Part shown: piece by piece, positions 37,358 to 50,470 of the stretch
Layout of the letters: the number at the start of each line of letters is the position of its first letter
Numbering within the stretch: the first letter of the stretch is position 1
NCBI GenBank assembly: GCA_039881145.1
Contig: JAYKKI010000134.1
Coordinates: 288,001-352,000 of the forward strand
Direction of reading: 5' to 3'
From: Druceiella hillmani
Taxonomy: Eukaryota; Arthropoda; Insecta; Lepidoptera; Hepialidae
DNA length: 64,000 nt
Position numbers and translations under genes: made by a program
Notes under the pieces: model-generated
Databases searched by the model: none
Told to the model about the DNA's origin: nothing
The model's input: the letters and a program-made list of their open reading frames with translations, nothing else

Positions 37358-38450
37358 TGGCACTGAGATGGCTTTATAAGCGTTATGGTGAAACGGAAGA
37401 AGAAATAATAATTTTTGGTATCGGCACCTTTCATTCTACTTTCTATTTACTTGATGGCAAAAATTAAAGAATATCATTCAAATACAAGAAAATCAACAAA
37501 CCGATTTCTTGTTTCGTCATCATCGAGCAATAATTGTTACGAAAGGATATTAATTTATAATATTTTGAAAAGCAAACAAGTTTTACTGAATAATAACAAA
37601 TCAAAATATTTACGTTAACACAAATATTATTGCGGGTTTCATTTGATAAAATTTTCAGAATTCTCTAAGTACTTTTTCTTCTAGTATTCATGCCATCAAC
37701 TCCAAAGAACCTAATCCAAACCATGGAAATAGTTTGCTTCTGATTATTAATAATTATTTATACACTCATTACTACTCAGTGAACATATGAGTTATACCAA
37801 TATAACATATGGCAACGGTTATGGTAACTAGAATTATTGAAGTTAACATTTAAACCGTTCCAAAATGTAAAATATATTTATAGAAAAACTATTAGATAGT
37901 TAAATATAATCTTAAATATTTATATAACAAAGAAAAATTTACATGCTTCATGAAGCTATAAGAACTACTATATTGTCATCCGACATAATATTGGGCAATT
38001 AATGTAACGAATTGAAACTATGATTATAATCACATGAAAAATTAACTTGAACAATTTAAAAAAGGTTCCATTTTTTATTCAACACGAATAGAAGTTTATA
38101 AAATATTTCATGTATATATGTCCACAAATAAATAAAAATAATTCGGTAAGGAAATTATATTTCAAAGAATACGAACATTTCATTAACGCCTTCAATACTT
38201 ACATGCACACAAAAATTATTTATTTCTTTATCTAACTTGTATGAAGATTCATCAAATCTTTCACAACCGAATTTGAACAAATAACAAAAATTCAGTAAGT
38301 AGTTATACCCATGTTGATCAAGTCTCTGAAAGGAAACGTGGAATAATTTTTTTCCATCTTGGTATTAAGAATAACATAATTAACTATGCAATTTTTACTT
38401 TTTAATGAATATATTCACAAACTGATACATAAAAACATTCTTTTATTGAA
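37355..38450. repeat. Pre-D block, unit 3
   Basis: AT-rich block matching 12010-12130 and 13190-14390 of unit 1 ('atgccatcaactcc' at 37690). The unit-1-only stretch 12200-13185 is absent here, so it is an insertion in unit 1 or a deletion here. No gene seen. Confidence 0.5.
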
Positions 38451-38920
38451 AACATTATATCCGAGTGAACAATTAGGTAGATGAACTATGAAATTGAATA
38501 CATATTTGTAAATTATACATTCAATATGAATTTATGCAGTGTTACCAATGTCAGAGTATCAAATTATAGGGCTCGATGGATTATCATACGAAACACAACA
38601 CATCCACCGATACAGTGATATATACACACATGTAATCATCGCCTACGCAAAATATCCGCGTTGCTCGCGTCTGCACGTAGAATATATGACTCCGCGGTGC
38701 CGCGGTGAAAAACATAGGACCAAATTAAAATTTCAACGTTATGATTATGAATAAGGCACAGCCTATTGCTGATAAAGGTATATGTATTTATAAGACAAGA
38801 TCAATTCAAATCACTTTCGTTCCGTGTATGCCGACTACAATACTATAAATACAACTGAGCGTAACGCGTTTCATCAGTTATGTTTTATCCATACTTTTGG
38901 AATTTTTTAATAAATTTAAA
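38450..38920. repeat. Module D, unit 3
   Basis: Contains 'cagagtatcaaatta', 'catccaccgatacagtg', 'gactccgcggtgccgcggtg' and 'agcgtaacgcgtttcatcag'. A 71-codon plus ORF (38539-38754) spans it but is not open in the sister units. Confidence 0.6.
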
Positions 38921-39029
38921 CGAAGTATAGCTGAATAACTTTTAGAATCTTATTAAAAGTTCAAGAAAATCTATATAGCTTTTTTGAGTGTATCCTGGAT
39001 AAACAGACAAACGTCGACAATTTTTTTTT

Positions 39030-39335
39030 ACTTTGGCGTGGAACCTAAACAGCATAACGCTTAGTGGACTAAGTTATTCTGGTAGATAATAACTTTAAAA
39101 TCATCAAGGACAATTCAATTTTGTTTACATTTATTCATTTATAAACACATGTAAAATAATTAACAAAATTAATCGACACCACCTTTAAACAATTTTCTAA
39201 TCGTCAAATTCATTAACGATGTTTATAAAATATTTTGAAAAAAGATATTAAATGTAGAGTACTCGGTTAGTTGAACTTCACATGAAAGATAAGACAAATA
39301 CAGAGTAAATTCTAAGCCATCTCCTTTGTTTTATG

Positions 39336-39405
<70 letters not shown>

Positions 39406-39800
39406 TACATAGGAGTAAGGAACGCCATTAACGAAAATTGTAATTATAAGGAGTGCCTATTATTTGGTAATATAAGACAAATTGTTCCGAAATTTTACAT
39501 TACCACATCTGAAGTTTATGAAAGCTTTAGTGAAAATTAACGTAAGTCTAGAGTTACTTGTAATTACAAACGCTCTGTGCTTTATACTGAGACTTGTATT
39601 CGGTTACGAAAGTCGTTATATTTAATTAAGAGTAAATTCTTATGGTATTCGACTAATGTTAAATTAGTGCCGTTATATCTTAGTTTTTTCTGGCTTGTTT
39701 TCATGAAATTTTAGTTAATTATTCGCACAAATACTTCTAATATTTATTTGAAACTCATAAAAAATTATCAGAAATTGTGAATCATAAATGATTATACATA
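39030..39800 (+). pseudogene. Module E, unit 3
   Basis: Contains 'cgcttagtggactaagt', a TA tract (39343-39403) and the coding-like segment MKALVKINVSLELLVITNAL, then CFILRLVFGYESRYI and a stop. The conserved GTAAGT is present in AACGTAAGT. Confidence 0.35.
39343..39403. repeat. (TA)n microsatellite inside module E
   Basis: TA tract where units 1 and 4 have 'gatttatttagtgt' and 'gatatatttagtgt', so the expansion is specific to unit 3. Confidence 0.95.
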
Positions 39801-39829
39801 TTGTAATACAAGATAATATATAATATCAA

Positions 39830-40791
39830 GGCGTTTTGCCAATTTACGACAAACGACAATGATGTGTCATGTAAAATGGTTTCGAACGGCTTCTTTCATT
39901 TTAGTGCCTCACGCTGAATCCTTGTGGCGTGTCATTTTTGTTAGATTTAAATTATAAGACAGTTGACTGAATGCTGATTCTAATGGTATATTAAGCAATA
40001 TCTAAATTAAAGTTACGATGGTTTTAAATATCTCGTCTTTTAAATAACGTTTGTTGGCAGTAGCATGTTAGTTATTTTCTACGATATATCCTATAAAAAT
40101 GAGATAACTTAGAGATCTACATAAGTACAACTTAGTCTTACTGATTAATATTTATTTAGACATATGTCGTGTAAGCTAAAATTAAAGCTTATCTAATCAA
40201 ATATTCATCCGCCTTGATTCAAATTAAAACACTTCCTTTCGACACGCATACTCAACACGTATTTTCGTTTCTTGCCTATTGTCCAATCGATTTCCTTTTT
40301 ACAAACCTAGCTGAGTAGGAGAGCACTGATTAGGTGTTTCATAATTCATGTTTTCTTTGTTTTATAAGCATTGTTTTTGTAATATTAAGCTTTAAGTATC
40401 TATTCGTCTAATTTTTTAACTATAGTTGGGGAAAATCCAAAACATAACTAGGTACTAGTATCTGATTAGGTATTTGAAATGAAAATGATTTTAATTAATT
40501 TTTGCGAAAAAATTCAATCGTAAAGATAACTGTCAAATCTTAATTTCTCCAAAATATGACACACATTTGGGTATTTTTTGCTATACTCACTTTATATTCA
40601 TCCGCTATTTGGAAAATTCTCTTCCACTTTGCTAAAAACGATGTACAGAGATTAATCAGCAGGTACCTAAATGTAATTATAAGAAATAGAGAATTATTTT
40701 TGTAATAAGTTTCCCATTTATACATCATATAGTTCAGAAAGTTAATCTTTTTCACAACAAGTAACACATTGGAATTAAGCTCATTTTTCAC
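39830..40791. repeat. Module F, unit 3
   Basis: Starts 'aaggcgttttgccaattt', includes 'gcctcacgctgaatcctt' (shared with unit 4, lost in units 1 and 2) and ends at the unit landmark. An 83-codon minus ORF at 40540-40791 is broken in unit 1. Confidence 0.6.
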
Positions 40792-42770
40792 TGAATATTT
40801 TTAACCGTTAGAAAATTTCCTGTAATTTTCCTGTATTTAAATATTTCTCTTTATACCGTGTAAAGAAAAACACAGATATATAAGCTTATCTGTTTAACCT
40901 AGGGCAGTGTTTTCAATCTTCATATTCCACTTGGTGTACAAAAATACAAAGATATGAGATCATATCCGAATTCATCGCTCTGTCCTTTTGTCAGAGCCTT
41001 TTTTAAGATATTATGTGATGAAGAAACTTGAAATTCGATATATGATAAAGCATATTAGATAAACATTTCAATAGTTACGCTCAATAATATCAATATAAAA
41101 ATTTATGTAAAATGATTTTGTTTCCTGACATTTGGGAAAGACAATTTCAGAGGTGTTTATAAAAATTTCTGTCATTTTTCTCAAAAACAGTTTGACATAA
41201 AAATTTAAATTTATCACACGACGAAGAATATTAACAGCCGATAGTTAGCAATTAAAAATATTTGTACAGAAACTAGAAATGAAATGTTATATTTTTTTTC
41301 TTAAATTTATATATTGTGTGAGTTCTTGGTTAAATGAATACCAAAATATTTTTTTTAAAATTAGATATAAAATAGACGCAGAGATATTTCTGAAAATATC
41401 TAAAAAATATTTTAGCGGAAATTATACATAAGCAGCGTTAATAGAAATTTACCTAAAGTTTACAGCAAAACTTTGGCAGCTTTATAAATCTCATGGTTTT
41501 TGAGAAACGTAAGACATTATACGTTTTGTTAAGAAACACTTTTAGCATATTTACATGGTGAAAAATTATATTAATATTTGTAAATATGTGAATAGAGATA
41601 TTATGCACCCTAAAATAATTAAATTTTTTGTTTTCCTCATTGTACTAGTTTTACTCGTACTCGACAGGTGTGTTTTTCAGATCATAAAATATTTCGATCA
41701 ATCGGTTGATTGATATTTAAATAGACAGTGTTTTTTGACAAATATTTTTTTACATATTGAACATTTAAATATCGTCTCATTTTCATTTGAAATCCGTAGC
41801 ACAATTTTTTGTCAATGACGTCAAACATTCTCTTAGTTAACTTTAGCCTTAAATTTTGAAAACTTGCTTTAATTGGACTTCGACTTCAAAATCTAATCAA
41901 AATTTAAACTAAAATGTTGCTCATATATTATGCAGTCAAATAACACTCGGGTATTTAAAAATAAATCTGTCTTTCTATTCAATATTTTGGCTATAACACC
42001 TCTCACCTCAATCGTATTTCAGATTTCAATTATAATATTTATCCGCATAAGACCTTGAGATATAATCCAAGGACTATAATATTCCATCGTATATAATTAC
42101 ACGTGTACAGTATTTTTATACAAAAGTACTATTGAATGGAATTATCATTTACAAGTAGCAATGGCCATTTATCCCACATATTTACAAATCAGACTTGTCA
42201 TTTGCGATTAAATTTTTATAAGGAAATATATAAACAAAACATTAATCTCATGTCGGTACCTGAAAATTATTTTTGAGTATTTCCACCAATTTCAAGACTA
42301 ACATTTTATTCAAGTTAATCTGATGTTGAAGCCAACATTTTTCTTTTTAAGCGGGCTTTAGAACGGTTGTATCATTTATAAGCGGGCTTAAAGACGAATC
42401 GTAATTAGACGTTTTTAAGTTTGTGAAATTAGAACTATATTACTACGAAAATAATTATGTTGAAAATAGAAATAGTTTATAGAAATCTGAATGACTTCAT
42501 TACTAGATGTTTCTTTCCCGGAAAAGTTTATTACCAAACAAACTTAAGCAATTATTTGGAAATTAAATTTAATCACGAAAAAAATTGTAAAGTAAATTTT
42601 CGTAAAATTAGAAAATTTTGGTACAAATCTAGTCAAAACCCAGCTAATTCTTTGTCATCTTTTGCGAGTAAAATTTTTTTACAAAATATAATGATTTATA
42701 AATGGATTTATTTCCAAAACAAATGTGAAAGATTAGTTACACAGTTAAAATTTCGCGGTCTAAAATAAAA
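40792..42770. repeat. Module G, unit 4
   Basis: Uninterrupted leader plus the part matching 4615-4930 of unit 1. A 103-codon plus ORF (42457-42768) lies at its end. The homologous stretches in units 1, 2 and 5 contain stops in that frame, so the ORF is probably accidental. Confidence 0.6.
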
Positions 42771-43459
42771 CGTTTAGTAAATATTGCGAAGAAAGAGAGA
42801 AATATTAACACTTTTGATCATATTTAAGTTTTAAATGTCGACCCCATGTTTTTCATTGGTGTCGACTCTGAATTACTAAATTTATCAAAAATATTATTAT
42901 TTTTTATTTTAATTATAACTTCTTAATTCTTTTAAATGATGAGTTCCTTTACTTGCTTTATATCGTGGATATCCTTGAAGTAAAAATTCAAACATTATAT
43001 TCTTAAATTGCTTTATTAAAAGACTTCTTAAAGAAATATTATTTTTCTTGACGAGGACAAAGACGAAGAGACGTGTGTTATGAAATAAGACAAATAAATG
43101 ATTGTTTTTTTTATTAATTTTAGGCGTTAAATTTTTTAAAAATTTGTTTTATTATCAGAATAAGTAACAAAAAATACGTATCTTTGAAATTTTTAAACAT
43201 TTCTCGTTTCAGGATTGGATCTATCTTTAGTCGGCAATTTCAAAGTTTTTTTATAATTTTATCCCTCATTTTATAAAAGGTCGTTGGAAATGATGTTGAA
43301 TTTAAAGAAGCATTGTGATGCATATACACGACAAAAATAATATGTGTTATTAATTTTCTTCTAAGTACCGAATAATAACATTCAGAAAATGTACGTCAGT
43401 TATACAGCTATAATAGAGTTGCAATTGAAGTAATGCCACGAAATTCTCATTTATCGTCT

Positions 43460-43850
43460 CCCCTTTACGCTTCCCATATTGTCTAAGTAGTATATTCCAT
43501 TGATTGAAATATATTCATGCGGAGTTGAAGATAGATGTATTTCAAGGCGATAACTAATATATTAAATTGAATTGTCTCCAGTTCGATGTCATCCAGTTAA
43601 CCGCTAAGTTGAAGGGCGGAATTAACGTTCGAAGTGGGTTCATCGAGAGCGGTTTGCGGGATCGAGTTACTGGAGTGTTAAATTGGATCAATGAAGGTAT
43701 GTGTCAAACTTAATACTTAGGAAATGAACTTGCGTGGGATAAATAATTATACCACTTAATTGGGAGACCAAGTTAGATGTTAAAGGATATTTGTTGGTAG
43801 AGTTAAAGGTCATCAAAGCCTTGACCGCTCACGATGCGTTGAATTTAACA
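43460..43850. promoter_or_regulatory. Module A, unit 4
   Basis: Conserved block with 'gttcgatgtcatccagttaa', 'gggttcatcgagagcggttt' and 'gtgttaaattggatcaatga'. Confidence 0.45.
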
Positions 43851-43963
43851 AACGACTTTTAAAAGCGTTTTCTCATTATTCTGTTAATTTCATCTAATTT
43901 ATCTAATGGACTTGATTTTTATTATATACCTAAATCAACCTATTTAGAGTATATTACCAAAAA

Positions 43964-43964
<1 letters not shown>

Positions 43965-44004
<40 letters not shown>
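43965..44004. repeat. (TA)n microsatellite
   Basis: TA tract about 120 bp after module A. Units 3 (27917-27942) and 5 (63569-63611) have TA tracts at the same place. Confidence 0.95.
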
Positions 44005-44007
<3 letters not shown>

Positions 44008-44357
44008 ATTAATTTAAAAACATATATTACTTACGAACTGTTTATATAATACGAATAAAATGTGAACATTTAAAGAAGCAGAGTAGGAAAAATAAATTAA
44101 AGAAGTTAAATATTATTTTGTTAATGTGGACAACTTAATAAATGTAAATAATTTAAAGCACACTTAAAAAAATATAAGTTGTACAATTCAGAGCCGTCGT
44201 TGTTTTCGCGTATTGGTTTCTTTAACTTACTTGATATTTTATGTTTACAGAAATAAAGCATGTTCCTTAATTGTTTATTCTTGCATTCTAACAAAATGAT
44301 AAATCATAGTATTAGTATAATTTTCGTGTTTTAGAAAAACGTAAATATTTTTCGAAT

Positions 44358-44880
44358 TTCCATACAAATCTTATTTTCCATTAAACCTGTAATGAAAAAT
44401 ACAACTCTTGTGAAATATTCATTAAAGTACATATTCCGGATAGACAGAAAATTGGACATCACGAAATTGTAAGGGCTCCCATTTTAGTTGTTTGTCTACG
44501 AAAACTTCAATAATAGTTTTATTTAATACGAATAATACGTTTTAATATTAAATTCTTCTAACAATGCCCCTTCTTATCAATATTGGTAAAATTACCACAG
44601 AATTCTCATTCTCAATCAGAGGATATTAATTAATGTATAAGTTACTGACAGATAGACTAACGAACGTAATGATGTTACGAGGAATCCATTTTAGTTGTTT
44701 TTCTACCGAATCCCAAATAAAAGTTATATTTAATGGTGATACCACGTTTTAAAATCAAACATCTTTAACGGTGTCCTTTCCGTTAAATATTCTTAAACTT
44801 TCCACACAAATCTCCTTTTTGATTATAGATTGTTAATTAAAGTGCACATCGATATTATATTTGAGATTACTGACAGGCGA
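44358..44880. repeat. Pre-B sub-repeats, three copies in unit 4
   Basis: Starts near 44358, 44592 and 44795. The first copy carries an extra internal stretch of about 40 bp that repeats part of itself ('attaaacctgtaatgaaaaa'). Confidence 0.6.
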
Positions 44881-44965
44881 TATCTATTGAAACACAATAC
44901 CGTAACTTTATGGTGAAAATTATCATGTTAACAACAATTGTGACGTACCTACTGATTTATAGGCT

Positions 44966-45220
44966 TTGTTTAAACCCGCCTATTTGGAAGGAGTACGGCG
45001 GAGCATTCCGAAATCCCTTTAGGATCTAGCAGAATTCCTTTCGGGGGCGGCGGTACTACATGTCGCCGATATGTCGTTTATCACTAGGGATTTTCGCAAT
45101 CAGCAAGACATGATTGATTACACTAGACGAGTATAGCAGCTAATTTCATAGAATATATAATAAATGTCTATAAGCTACATCGCATAAGGTGGGGTTTAAC
45201 GGCTTTTATTAATGTAATTA
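44966..45220. promoter_or_regulatory. Module B, unit 4
   Basis: Contains 'ggaaggagtacggcggagca', 'tttcgggggcggcggtacta' and 'tgattgattacactagacga'. A short insertion ('ccctttaggatctag') lies within the GC-rich part. Confidence 0.45.
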
Positions 45221-46191
45221 ACATATATTAGATAAATACTAACAAACACGGTTTTGCAGGAGAATGGTCTTTATACAAATGATGTCATTCTTTAGCATGG
45301 AACAGTTTTGACTGTATAGATTATTTCAAGACGTTTAAAATATCACGCCATAATAATACGAAGGTTTTACAAATTACGTTTATGGGAAAGGTAACAATTG
45401 AAATGAATATCCATAATTTTTATGGTATTGGAAGTAACACTTTTTCTTCGATATCTTTTACATTTTTATATATTTTTCACATGTGTTTCACATTGTAGAC
45501 TTTGCCAGAATTTTATAAATGTTATTTTTAAGGTTAATAACATTTACGAATATGATTATTTGCTTTTATCTGGAGATATTGGCTAATTTTATTTGGATAT
45601 AATTTTTGATAAACATTTTACTAAAACAAACTCAAAATTAATAAAATACCGATTGAAAGAAGAAAATATAAAGGCAATTATGTGTTCAAAATAAAACAAA
45701 AGAAGAATTGATAAAGAAAATAAAAATTTTGATTCGAAGACGCACAATTTCCACAATAATAGTTTCAGATGAGTAGCTATAAGAAAACAAACATTGAGTA
45801 AGTGATCACTAGGTCCCTGAATATTAACTATAAAAAATTTACCAAAAAAAAAGTTTACACAAAAATATATTTATATTGTGTAAATAAGTGAGCGCATTTT
45901 GTTAGAATAATGAAAAGCGTTTTGATCATTGGCAAGCGTTATGTAGAAAATTTCAAAAATTGCAATCAACGAATTTCGTCACTATAAAAAATTTAATTTT
46001 TCGAAATTGTTAAAATGTTCTAATAATGATTTATACATTTTTAGTTTTTATGTGGATTAAATGAATTGTTTTGGGTTTTCGGAATACTTATATGTTAAAA
46101 AAAAACATTGGAAAATAGAAAGCAAATTTTCGAAAAATGTTGTTATTGAAATGATGAAGGTGTTTTTCATTTAGTATGGAAGTAAATATAT

Positions 46192-46218
46192 TATGTGTGT
46201 GTGTGTGTGTGAGTGTGT

Positions 46219-46257
<39 letters not shown>

Positions 46258-46270
46258 TGTGTATCTGTGT
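46192..46270. repeat. (TG)n microsatellite
   Basis: TG tract with occasional AG/AT/CT interruptions; the only mainly TG tract in the window. Confidence 0.95.
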
Positions 46271-47039
46271 GCTAATTTCGTAACAAAATCCATGTGGAAT
46301 TCTTGAATTTTTTTTTACATTCTTTATTATGAAGAAACACCGTTTTGATACTATTGTTTAGTTTCTACGTTTTTGTTCAATTTATATTAAATTCCGTTAT
46401 TATTTATAGTTCCATTTAAGGAAGAAAGACTTCAGAAAAGAAATGTCAAATGTTAAATTCTTGAGATTCTTGTTTTCGTCATTCCGTTTCATATTACAGT
46501 CACACGGTAAACATTATGGAACGCCATACCACTTTTTCAAATCCCTGATACTATTATAGTTCGAAATATTGTAAAAGTCTTAGTGATTATTATTCATAAT
46601 AAACCACGATCTACAAAGCTGGTGCTATGGTGCACATAATTTGAGTTAGTCTGTAAAATGTTCGGGCATATTTTAATTAAAACCACTTGGTTCAATTAAT
46701 TAATAAGTAATATAAAAGAAATATCCCTAAACAAGCTGACTGACAGGTTTGAAAAGTTCTCGTAATAAGTCAAATATTTTAATTGAAATACTTCATTTCA
46801 TAAATGACACAAACTCTCCATGATTTTAAATGGAAATACTTTTCTTTCCACATCGTAATCTCACTTAATCTGCGGAAGTTTATTTACGTAGAATATTTAT
46901 GTGAAATTCCGTGGTTTATCTTGCAAAATTAAACGAGGTTTCTTTTGTAGAGTTTAAAAGAAGTAAACGGGTAAAAACGATAATGCTCGCGTTATTTACT
47001 TTGAGCCGTGGTTAATAGAAGATTATTTATTTAATACGT

Positions 47040-47290
47040 TCGCACATAAGGGATATATTCCGCTATTTGTAAAGGTTCCTTGACAAACAAAATTCCAAGG
47101 ATTAACATTTCGTCCTTCGCGCACCTTTTTCTATCTGTTTCAATGCAAAATGAAATTCGATCGAACTACTTTTCATGTAACCTACAGAAATAATAAGGAA
47201 AGGACGAAAACAACCGCTTTATAATCGTGTCAATTTACAATACAGGAGAAGAAACAGAAAGGTATGGAACACAATATGTAAAGAAGTTCT
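47040..47290 (-). pseudogene. Block K, unit 4: decayed candidate exon
   Basis: Minus strand has HTFLFLLLYCK, a stop, a pyrimidine tract ending TATTTCTGTAG, then GYMKSSSIEFHFALKQIEKG and ARRTKC followed by a stop. The splice-site-like part is kept, while the reading frame is lost about 30 codons in. AATAAA follows on the minus strand near 47030. Confidence 0.35.
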
Positions 47291-47739
47291 TGACGTTAAG
47301 TTTTGTGCGTCTGTGTCTCCCATTCTTTTTATTAAAATTAAATACTTTTCTGTATGATGCAAATAAAAACTTATTGAAAAATGTTGTTTATATAATATGC
47401 AAATGTGTATGAAAGTTTAATGGTACGCTAGGTATACTCTAGACACACTTAGAGGAATATTTTAAGTAGAGAAATTGTTAATAATTGGCCTTTATCAATG
47501 AAATTTTAAATTACAAAACTTGGAGACAAAATTAATATTAAATAAATTATGTTTTTATATATTAATTATAACGAATATTACTTATTATTCTTTGGCTATT
47601 TCAACAAGCATTGATTTATATCTTTGCTACCAAGTCTGTGGAAGTAATTCTTCTATTATTCCGCAGACAGATTCTTCGACATGAATTGTTCGGAATCATT
47701 TTCTATTCGTTGTTGGATACTTCGTTTTCACCTTTAGAT

Positions 47740-48140
47740 AATTTTATGCATTCTGAACAAAGTGGAAGACACAATTTTAAAACGTTACGAGTAAAGCAAA
47801 TAATGGAGAATTCCCCGCTCGATTTTAAGACGTCAAATTTTGTCGTCATTCATAGCCCTACATTATTCAATAGTAACAACGAGAACGAGTAACTGACTAG
47901 TTTCGATTATTTTATTGGCAAAATATACAATTCCATCTATTTTGATTCTTATTTTATTGATTTTATGTTTTGAGTATTGTCTTAATTGAACCCTTAATCA
48001 CCAATCATTCATGGTTAAAAGTATCAGTTGTTCTAAGTAGTAAATTTTATTTTAATCTAAGATGACATTAATTCCTTGGCTCAATTTAGTATCGATAATT
48101 ATTTAAAACTTTTAATTCTGTCTGTATGAAATTGTTTGGA
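47740..48140. repeat. Module C, unit 4
   Basis: Contains 'ctgaacaaagtgga', 'aacaacgagaacgag' and 'tcagttgttctaagtagta'. It aligns over its whole length with 23405-23830. Confidence 0.6.
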
Positions 48141-48689
48141 TTAATAATGCTTTGTGCGTTTATATATATAAATTTATAACAAAACTAATATCACATTACT
48201 TGTCAATAAACGCAAATTTAGTAAAATTAAATAGAAACCAATAGACTGAGAGACAAATGAATGATTTAATTTGAAACCGGCATATTAAATGATTGATTCT
48301 TTCAATTAGGCATAAAAATTGGAAAACGAAGAAACCAACTTACAATGGATTGATTATAAAATTTTTAATTAGTCTCGTAGCTTCAGAAGTGAAAACTTAT
48401 CCATTAAAAGATTTTAGCAAAACCATTAATTCGGAAAACAAATAACATTTTGAGAAATTTGGATGAAAAAGAATTTTTTTGGAATTTTTTATGTTTATTT
48501 TTTTTAACAATCATTATCATGTTTTCAAAGATTTTTCAATAGTTTGTCACAAAAGAACATTTTGGAAAATTAATATGACGATGATAAAAGGTGCCAAAGA
48601 GCGCAATAAATGGAAGCAATTTAATTACATGGATACATCAATGTTTTGGTAGCAATTGATTTATTATCAATTGATTATATCAATTGATT

Positions 48690-49770
48690 ATGCTCCCATT
48701 CCCGTTCTTTAGGGAGCTTATAATATATAACCAGAAATTGTTATTATAAATACATTATAAGGAGTAGGTATCAGTAAAGATAGTTTGACACTGCCATTTT
48801 TGCTCGTAGCTTTTAAGAATAATCAGTATTGGATATTATTTAATATTTTGCTGCTTCTCGGAAAATCATAAAATGTTAAAATGCATGCAATACTTAACCC
48901 CAAGCCAAAAGTGACATCAGTGTTTTTATCTGTCAATTCAAAGGATCACTTTAAAATCTCTTCCATTTTTGAATAAATTTCGCATCTATTTTTGCCGTTT
49001 TTGTGAAACACTTTGGTGGTATCACATCCTGTTAATTCATATGAAAATACGATATAATTTTTACACAATTTGACAATATTTGTTCAAGGTTTTATTACGA
49101 CAAATTTTTGTTGATACTGCGCCTTTTGCTGGTTCAAAACAATATGTTTCTCTGTTAGTAGTTGTTGAAGCTTTTAATAAAACTGACACTTTAATATCTT
49201 CTGCGACAAAATATTTAAATTATGTATCAACTGCAGTTTAGATATTAATGTATCAGCATCACATTCTGCTTGACAACAGAAAATATTATCTGCTAGTTTT
49301 TTCTTTAATATTCCAATGAATCTTATTATTGCTATTTACCAGTAATTTTCCTTGGTGAATTTTAAATTGGATATATTCAACCAAAATTAAATTTGTTTAT
49401 GAGGCATTTCTTTAATGATTGACAAAATCTTTCAGCTGATTTAGCACAAAGGATATTGCATTATTTATAAAAAATTAACGAACACATTATTCCCATAATA
49501 TTTTTTAAATCTCTGATATTCTGATTGCGTATAGTCTTACATTTTCCATATAATTGCCATTTGCAGCAAAGCAGTAACATTCTGCCATCAATAACATGTA
49601 AAAATTATGTACTTATATCGTTAAGACTGATAATGAGCTCTGTAGTAGAATCCTGAAAATTTAATTTCTTTGTCTTCTGCATCTAACATTGATCAAATTT
49701 AGTCACTGGACACAAAGATGACCCAAAACTGTCGTACGAAGTTCGTTTGATTGTTTACCGCAAATCCGTT
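48690..49770 (-). pseudogene. TGCDTT-family pseudogene, longest copy (unit 4)
   Basis: Minus-strand motifs appear in the family order. First is a decayed N-terminal part (49530-49760, homologous to the unit 2 fragment). Then come KSAERFCQSLKKC (about 49404-49445), RFIGILKKKLADNIF, QAECDADTLISKL (about 49240-49273) and FEPAKGAVSTKI. SYELTGCDTTKVFHKNGKN (about 48990-49040) follows, and last FLKATSKNGSVKLS. Frameshifts and stops separate them. The family is a multicopy, transposon-associated animal protein with acidic residues typical of PIN/XPG-like nucleases (DAD; GCD); the assignment rests on remembered motifs. Confidence 0.55.
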
Positions 49771-49799
49771 TGAAAAATACAAATTCATCATAAATGAGT

Positions 49800-50470
49800 G
49801 AGAAATGAGAATGTATAATAAATTTATTAAATTAATTTTTTTCTATAAATGTTTAAAAAATTTTAAATTGTATTTATTATAATATAATAAGTGATTAGTG
49901 ATGATAAACAAGTGAATTAAATGAAAAAAAGATTAAAACATATTCCGCGCAAACAAAATATTCCAGATATGAAATTTTAAAAATTGTTTTTTTTCTGCTT
50001 TTATAATAAATAAACGCAAACCGCAATATATTTTCTTGAATAGGTGGTTTTTAATTTATGTTCTTCCGTATCATATTAAAAGCATTTTACAAACATCACC
50101 GACACTAAATTGCATTCATACCAAAGTATTAAGCGAATAAAATGGATAAATAATAAGTGGTGGTCACTTAGAAAGAAAAATAATTTCACGAACTCAAATC
50201 CAATGTTACTACTGTGTTGAAACTCAGTATTTCTATCGAATTGGTTAGCTAATATAATCTCTAATTTCAAAAAGCAATTCAATAATAATATTCAAAATAA
50301 AATTCCATATACACAGGACCGAATAAACTATCTTCGGAGCAGAAAAACATTGCTACTCGGCCATTACCTGCCCCATTCCACGCTTCTCCTAAATTTTCTC
50401 TACACTTGAAACAGTAAACATTTAGGTGATGAAAAAATATAGTATACTCCAAAAAACATAATTTGCATAC
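49800..50470. other. Upstream part of the pseudogene block, unit 4
   Basis: Aligns with 24725-25400 of unit 2 ('aagcagaaaaa.attgctact'). Homology with the other units ends at about 50470, where unit-4-only DNA begins. Confidence 0.5.

Larger units (their letters stand above)
26631..40791. repeat. Segmental tandem duplication, unit 3
   Basis: About 14 kb. Module G is cut short: near 27300 the sequence jumps from G to the run-up of module A, removing about 1.8 kb relative to unit 2. A, two sub-repeats, B, K, C, H, D, E and F follow in order. A stretch of about 3 kb between B and K (29000-31950) has no clear counterpart in the other units. A retroelement-like insert interrupts C, and a transposase relic precedes H. 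Confidence 0.8.

Noticed and set aside
38539..38754. 71-codon plus ORF in module D of unit 3
   Set aside because: Not open in units 1, 2 or 4, where ORFs of the same module fall on other frames or strands.
42457..42768. 103-codon plus ORF in module G of unit 4
   Set aside because: Homologous stretches in units 1, 2 and 5 contain stops and frameshifts in this frame, and the composition is that of A-rich DNA.
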